DNA from: Brugia malayi
Taxonomy: Eukaryota > Nematoda > Chromadorea > Rhabditida > Onchocercidae
NCBI RefSeq assembly: GCF_000002995.4
Contig: NW_025062475.1
Location: 10,420,187-10,484,186 of the forward strand
Direction of reading: 5' to 3'
DNA length: 64,000 bases
Below, piece by piece: positions 58,220-64,000 of the stretch. The number at the start of each line of letters is the position of its first letter. Positions within the stretch are counted from its first letter, which is position 1. The notes under the pieces were generated by a model that saw only the letters and a program-made list of their open reading frames with translations, did no database searches and had not been told where the DNA came from. The translations under genes and the position numbers were made by a program.

Positions 58220-61200
58220 ACTTTTGGATGCACCTGAAAAACTAATTAGTTTTGAATGTATTTCAATTGCCAATGTCTATGTGAAATTTAAAAGTTATAG
58301 AAAAAATTTTTTGACGTTCACTTTTGTCTCCCAAGAAATAATTAGATTTGTTATTTTTGATTTTTTTTTTTCATTTAATTCAAATTATTATAAGAAAATT
58401 GGAAGCACAAATGGTAACAAAACAGAAAAAAATTGAATGGTAGAAATCTCAAATTTTAGTTAAGAAATATTTCAAAATGATTAAATCTTTCTTATTCGTT
58501 GCTTCTCTAATTAAATATTATTTTAGAAGTGATGGCTTTGAAGTGCTAGAAAGACATGTTTAAATCGTTCAAAAAATTTTTTTCTGTTTCTTGCAATAGG
58601 TGACAATGTGTCAGTATGGAAATAGTCATACAATATTACAGATTTGTTATTCTAACCTTTAATTGGCGTCACTTTTATCATCTGGGAAAGAAAGTTTCTG
58701 TTCTATGGATTAAGGAATATGTCAACGATAACAACATTAAGCGAATCCGAAGGAAAGTTACGGATCCGGAAGGAAAATGCAAAATTATGATGTGCAAAAA
58801 ACTGAATGCAAAATTATGATGCAAGCAGACAGTTCAAATATCTTAATTACTTTGATCTATAATTTATGCAAATTATGGTATCAATAGCACTGCTTTTTTC
58901 AGAAACCTTAAATTATTACTTTTTCGTCCTTTATTATGACTAATGCCAGGTGATACACTGCTAACAAAAATTTCACTGAAAATTTTAGAGTGTAATTTGC
59001 TCACATATCCAAATAATTTTTACACTTGAAATTTAAACTTTCATTCATTGCAATACTCCGGCATAATTATGTGTCGAATATATTATATCAATCGATCCGA
59101 CAAAAAAATCATTTTAGCTGCGAAAAATACCCACCTGTTAAGTTCCTAATATTTTTTCCAAATTTATATATTTAATTTAGAGCAGAAATATATCGCTAAT
59201 AAATGAATGAAAAATTATCAGATGAAGAAATAATCCCTTTAATCGATTATTTTCGCCGCACAATTAATCAATTTTTTATCTCTTGATATCCTGAGTAATC
59301 TAAAATTAATTTTGTTCATTTTCTGCTTCAATCTATGATACGGACAATCATACTTCAGTGATCTTTTCACATGATCATATCAGTTCTAGAAAGATCTAAT
59401 CATTACTATTCTTCTCTTTGCTTATTTTTTAAATTAATCTATTAGTTTGATTATGAAAATTCCAATGTTAAACATATAATCACATCAAAAACTTTTTCAT
59501 TTCTTTTCTTAATCTTTTTGAAAATAAACTTTGAATTTCTGACCTTTCCCCCCCTTAAAGTTTTGATAAGAAAAAATCAATAAATCCCTGTCACTTCGTA
59601 TGCCTATGATTATGGGTTTTCAGTGAGCGCTGATATGAATAATTATTATTTGAAATTATTATGCTTGAAGTCAATTAACTTGAACTCATCGATAAAATGA
59701 AAGACTTTTTGCCTAAAATCAAATCTTTCATGTTTTGACAGTTTGTTTCAATTTTCCTTTAGACTTTTTATCTTAACTCCAACCCTGCAATTAAATTTTT
59801 ACACACTCATAGTGTCACACTGAAGATTTACTTATCATCAATCCTTCAAATAAATGCCTTCAGGTAAAACTGCTTTCAGGTATATTTATGAGATCTCTAA
59901 GATTCCTCAAATCATATTTAACCGAGAAGCGCAACGGTTCAGTAGTACACTCCTTAATTAATGCAAACTAATTTTAATACAAAAGCTAACACTGTATATC
60001 AGATGAATTAAAAACCAAAAAGAATTCAGTGACACTCTGACAGTCCTTAAAATAATAAATAACTCCCTTTCTTTGATGGCAGATGTCAATAACTGAACCG
60101 AAGAATAATTTCAGTATTCTGGATACGGTTTTTGCAATTCGTTTTTTTGTGACCATTCTTATTTGTCTTATCATTCTACTTGGTTTTAGTTCTTAAAAAT
60201 TTATTGTTAAATATGAAAAAAAAAATATTTCTAAAAAATAATGTAAAATAGACGATATGCAAGCAAAGAAATCATTCATTCATTCATTCAGCATCAATGG
60301 GAAAGATAATATTTTGACAAATATCATTTATACATTTGTACAACAAAAAAAATATTAGGTTATTGCATAAATGAAATTTAATTTTGTTTGATTACCGAAG
60401 TACTGAAAGCACTGAAATCTTCAATCTTCTAATTGTAAAAATTTTCATTTAACACTTAGATTGCAATGAATAATAGAATCGTTATCAGCAAATTTAATAT
60501 CTTCCTATAATTTATTCTAAGCTTTTGTAAAATCTATCAACTTGGAAAAGAAGAAATAATAAGATTACAGAGATGAACTTTATTCGTTGAACCAATCCTT
60601 CCTTTGCTTTAAGAGATTTTCAATTGCAGATCTGCTCGAATTCCCGAGCATTCTTTATTAGTCATCCATTCTTCTCGATATTTTGTCTTTTGGATAATTT
60701 TATCGATTTTCTTCTGTAGTCGATGACATCGAACCATAATTAATTACGCGCAATCTTGCAATTTTACCTTACAATTTTTTGATTTCAATAATTATTTTCA
60801 TTTTTTCGATTTCTCTTCAAATATTCCTCAGCAAAATTTTTTTCATCTTTCATAGTTTGTTAATTCGGTCATCTTTGTTTTGTTTTTTCTTCTTACTTTA
60901 CCTTCCAAATAATCTTTGAAAAGTTTCACATTCTTGAAGTTATTTCAGGACCTCAGAGCATATAGGCAAAGTTAAGTCTTCAAAAAGTACTTCTTAAGTT
61001 ACCATTTAAGTTCTTTTTTAAATTTAAAAACTTTAAGCCCTTCAATTTGAGCTTATTTGTTTCATGTCATAAGGGTGCTTTCAGCATTTTTGCATGAGAC
61101 AAAACATATTTTTTGGGTAACGTTCGGGTTGATCTAATCGTGCACCACAACCCACCTGTAATTTCAATAATGACTAATTTCATTGTTTAAACTCTTTCAA

Positions 61201-62539
61201 ATCATAATGATAAACAATACAAAATTTTCCTTTTCATTAGAAGTGACTTTGACAACATTTGCACATTTTTGATGGTAACTGTCTGTTTCATCCGTTCAAC
61301 AATGATTTTATCAAAATACACTGAAATAAAGTGAATAAGTAATTGAACAATGCCATTTTCATGTGACACTCACTTAATTAAACGCTCATTTCAATTTGCA
61401 TCAATCGGTCTTCTACTACACCATCTATCCTCGATATATACTTACATTCGTCGTTTCTCTTCGACTAAATCCTCAATAAACTCAATAAATACCTGAACAT
61501 GCAATAGATTCACACCTGAACATGCAATAGATTCATACCTGAACTTTTCGTATACGGATCATTTCCTGTTGTTGTTTTTCTTCTTTTCACAATGAATTCT
61601 TATATACTTGATCTGAAATAAATTGATTCATATTTGGGTTAAAGTTATTTTAAAATCAATAGAATATACACACTAAAAAGCTATTCTGAAAATTAGTGAA
61701 ATGATTTAGTTTTTAAAATTAATAGTAGAAAATCTAAGATGGCCAATTTGCTGTGGTTTTTTTGATCACTACTGATATGATCACTGTTGATATTTGTTTA
61801 TCTATTGATTATGTACGACGAACAACGAAATCTCTAATCTAAAATTCTCGAAATCTCAATTCATTGAAGTAAAAATATAAATGCTAGGAAATAGCCCAAG
61901 AGTAGCCTAGATGTGACTAAATATTTGAAATGCTGGATTTTAAGTTTTTATTGTTTTCAAAGAATTTCAACGCAATATATGTAAACAAGATTACATGGAG
62001 AATGAAATATTAGTAGATGAACACCTCGTATGATGATTTAACTACAAATAAATATTCGATATACTACTGAAATACACACACAGACACGGAACGAAGACTT
62101 AAACCACTTGAAATGACTATCAACTATCAAGTAAGGGATTTACGGACAAAACATGGAACGATGCAGAGTTAATTAATTCCAGATTATAAGCACTAGTTGG
62201 ACCGTAAAACTCAGCCAACCATTTTATATCGCTTAAAAATTCCAACTTTAAATATTTTCTCGCAAGTCATTAACGACTTTAGTGAAAGAGTGAAGTGGTT
62301 TTGAAATGAAAAATACGTACCTATTTGTAATGTAATAACATCCAGCACATAATTAAAATGCAGTTTTTCAATTTGTTTATTGAGAGATGACAAGGATTTT
62401 TCAGTTAAGCAATAATGACCACCTGCTTTAATGGAAAATTAAAAAATTAATAATTTTGAAATTTAATTTGCTAATGTTGGATTGAAATAAAATTATGATA
62501 TTTGGATGTGAATGTTAAAACTGTATAAATTGCGATAAA
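58220..62539. other. Gene-poor region after GPCR
   Basis: A+T-rich DNA with no convincing exon. It includes a near-perfect 24-base tandem duplication (CACCTGAACATGCAATAGAT...) at about 61491-61540 and a CATTCATTCATT tract near 60270. Confidence 0.5.
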
Positions 62540-63250
62540 TGGCATCAGAAACTCTCAGTGTGCTTTTATTCTTACCTCAGTCTCTCATCTTTTGACATAA
62601 TAATACTTAAAGTTTTCATACTTTTCCTTCAGCCATTCATTCATCCTTATTTTTACTAAAGTTTATGCATAAATTCATCCATTTATAATCTAAAATTTAA
62701 AAAAATATTATTTCAATATATGCATTGTTAATATTAACTTATTCTAAGTTGAAAAATCAATGAGTGTATTATTAAATTGTATTCAACGATCGATCAGTGT
62801 AATCTTGTAAACTTATTATTGATAAATTACATTGAATGTAAGAAGTCTGAAAGGAATTCAAATCAGTGCTGCATTTCCCTTCAAGATTTTAAAATTAATA
62901 AAAAGTCTGCCAAAAAAGCAATGAATTATTTATTTGTACATATGGATTTACTTCATTTTTGTGTCATACCGTAAATCTAAATTCAATTTTCGTTGTGTAG
63001 AACTTTTTTTTTTTTCTTTTTTTTGAATCAATCATTTCTTTCCGATTTCTTGATTGGTTTTTGATTTTGAAAATTTTAATGACATTCGTTGAATTCAATG
63101 TAAAGACATACTTTAATATTACTTTATATTACCGGAATAAATTCGATTTTTGCTTTTTAGTAAATTTGATTTTCGTTTATCCTTTTATATGTGAAGAACA
63201 TTGAACTTTTTTAAAGTTTTTATGAGATCATTCATAAATAAATCACTTGT
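62540..63250 (+). pseudogene. Diverged duplicate of the GPCR 5' region
   Basis: Parallels 55900-56320 in order: AACTCTCAGTGT, CTCTCATCTTTTG, TTCATGCATAAATTTAT-like, then TTGAAAAATCAATGAGTGTA (exact in both), ATTAAATTGTATT, and finally TTTTAATGACATTCGTTGAA, which aligns with the GPCR start codon region (TTTAATGACAATCGTAGAG). The coding part after the ATG has no similarity for more than a few codons. It is an older, decayed tandem copy. Confidence 0.7.
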
Positions 63251-63255
63251 ATCAG

Positions 63256-63293
63256 TTTTTTTTTTTTTTTTTTTTTGGGGGGGGGGGGGGGGG
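63256..63293. repeat. Poly-T/poly-G tract
   Basis: About 21 T followed by about 17 G, then a purine-rich AAGGGAGAGAGAAGAGGGAA. Such a G run is exceptional in this A+T-rich sequence and sits right at the edge of the 187-bp duplicate, so a join or assembly error is possible. Confidence 0.9.
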
Positions 63294-63322
63294 AAGGGAG
63301 AGAGAAGAGGGAAGGGATATTA

Positions 63323-63509
63323 TTATCAGCAATGGCTTATCACTTCATATCACAATCACAAATTCACATTTTCGGAATGCTTATGGCACTCTTTGTACGG
63401 CGGTTTTGTTGTGTAATATACAAACGATGGCAGTTATACTAATTTGGGGAGCTGTTGTCCTACTAACGTAACACTTCTTTTTGCGCTTAATTTCAATTAT
63501 CCGTGAAAA
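63323..63509 (+). repeat. GPCR exon 2 block, second copy of 187-bp duplication
   Basis: Matches 56518-56704 with one mismatch. It lacks the exon's first six codons and the acceptor, which are replaced by G-rich sequence, and it loses similarity abruptly after GTGAAAA. No downstream exons of the receptor follow in the window, so this copy cannot encode a receptor. Confidence 0.97.
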
Positions 63510-63559
63510 ATTTGTTCTTCTTTAAATGTTCCATGGTGGTAATGCAATTTTCAGTTCTT

Positions 63560-64000
63560 CTGAGAGAGATTGCTCTGCCAGATATAACAAAAAAGAGAAC
63601 TTCCAATGGCTTTTCTCATTAGTTCTTGACTTTTCGAATTATTCTCATAAACTCTTCCACTCTGTGAAACTGTTGGTACAGTGTTCTTCCGAATCATTCA
63701 TTCCTTTATTTGCTAGGAAATCTTTTAATTTGTTCCGCAATGGTCTGGGAAACTAATTGGAATATAAAAAGAATCAGCCATTTTTAATTATGACAGTTTC
63801 AGTCTGATAGAAAAAAGACCTATATAATCTAATCCAAACTTTGTGAATAATCGAGAGCATATGATTCGAGTCCGGAAGATTCGACGTGACCGGGAGAACC
63901 CATACATTTGTTCAATACTCGCTTAATTTCTGTTCTACCTTAGGTTCTAGAATTCTGTTCTCGATTTCGAAAGTATGGGCAATTCCGGTATGATATAGTT
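63560..64000 (-). mobile_element. BEL/Pao-type retroelement integrase relic, cut by window end
   Basis: Read on the minus strand, short pieces in different frames resemble a BEL/Pao integrase: a HTGIAHT-like zinc-binding start near 63985, a VLNKCMG block near 63910, an FGLDYIG block near 63830 (start of the catalytic core), and a TEWKSL-like block near 63650. Several frameshifts and stops separate them, so it cannot be functional. The rest of the element, if any, lies beyond the window. The identification rests on a few short motifs. Confidence 0.55.

Overview
The window looks like nuclear DNA of a parasitic nematode, most probably a filarial (spirurid) worm. It is about 70% A+T. The genes are cut into many short exons by introns with nematode-type ends (GTAAGT donors, TTTTCAG acceptors). 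Several start codons lie a few bases after an unpaired acceptor, as expected for spliced-leader trans-splicing. There is also a nematode-type chemoreceptor-like GPCR. The species call is inference; the gene calls come from reading exons and matching their translations to families I know. No tRNA, rRNA or CRISPR was seen.

Layout: 1-1217 (+) is the 3' part of a TMEM120 gene. 4330-7194 (-) is a complete mitochondrial pyruvate dehydrogenase kinase with an unusually short tail. 11202-14246 (+) is the germline/P-body DEAD-box helicase CGH-1/DDX6, followed at 15398-15769 by a candidate two-exon, 40-residue gene. 17651-18913 (-) is FAM136A, divergent from the FHA protein kanadaptin (19660-23457, +). 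25756-30879 (-) is a membrane-anchored histidine acid phosphatase. 32144-34311 (+) is a REEP5/YOP1-like gene carrying one frameshift and one in-frame stop, called here as a pseudogene. 36606-51099 (-) is a co-directional block transcribed in the order kinesin-7 (CENP-E-like), GTF2H2 (TFIIH p44), NOP14; the last two may form an operon. 56300-58219 (+) is a serpentine (SRX-type) GPCR. At 62540-63509 lies a second, decayed copy of its 5' region, which includes a 187-bp block nearly identical to its exon 2 behind a poly-T/poly-G tract. 63560-64000 (-) is a broken BEL/Pao-type integrase relic cut by the window edge.

The genes are mostly housekeeping: mRNA storage and decay, transcription and repair, 18S rRNA processing, spindle function, mitochondrial carbon flux, and ER or membrane proteins. 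I see no defence, biosynthetic or other cassette-like system. The parts most worth a second look are the REEP pseudogene, the receptor duplication, the small gene behind cgh-1, a structured intergenic segment near 16.7 kb, and a CENP-E-like kinesin in a nematode. Repeats include two long CA/TG microsatellites, a 53-bp tandem repeat, and a 34-bp perfect palindrome. Exon borders were placed by eye and checked for reading-frame consistency; they may be off by a base or so.
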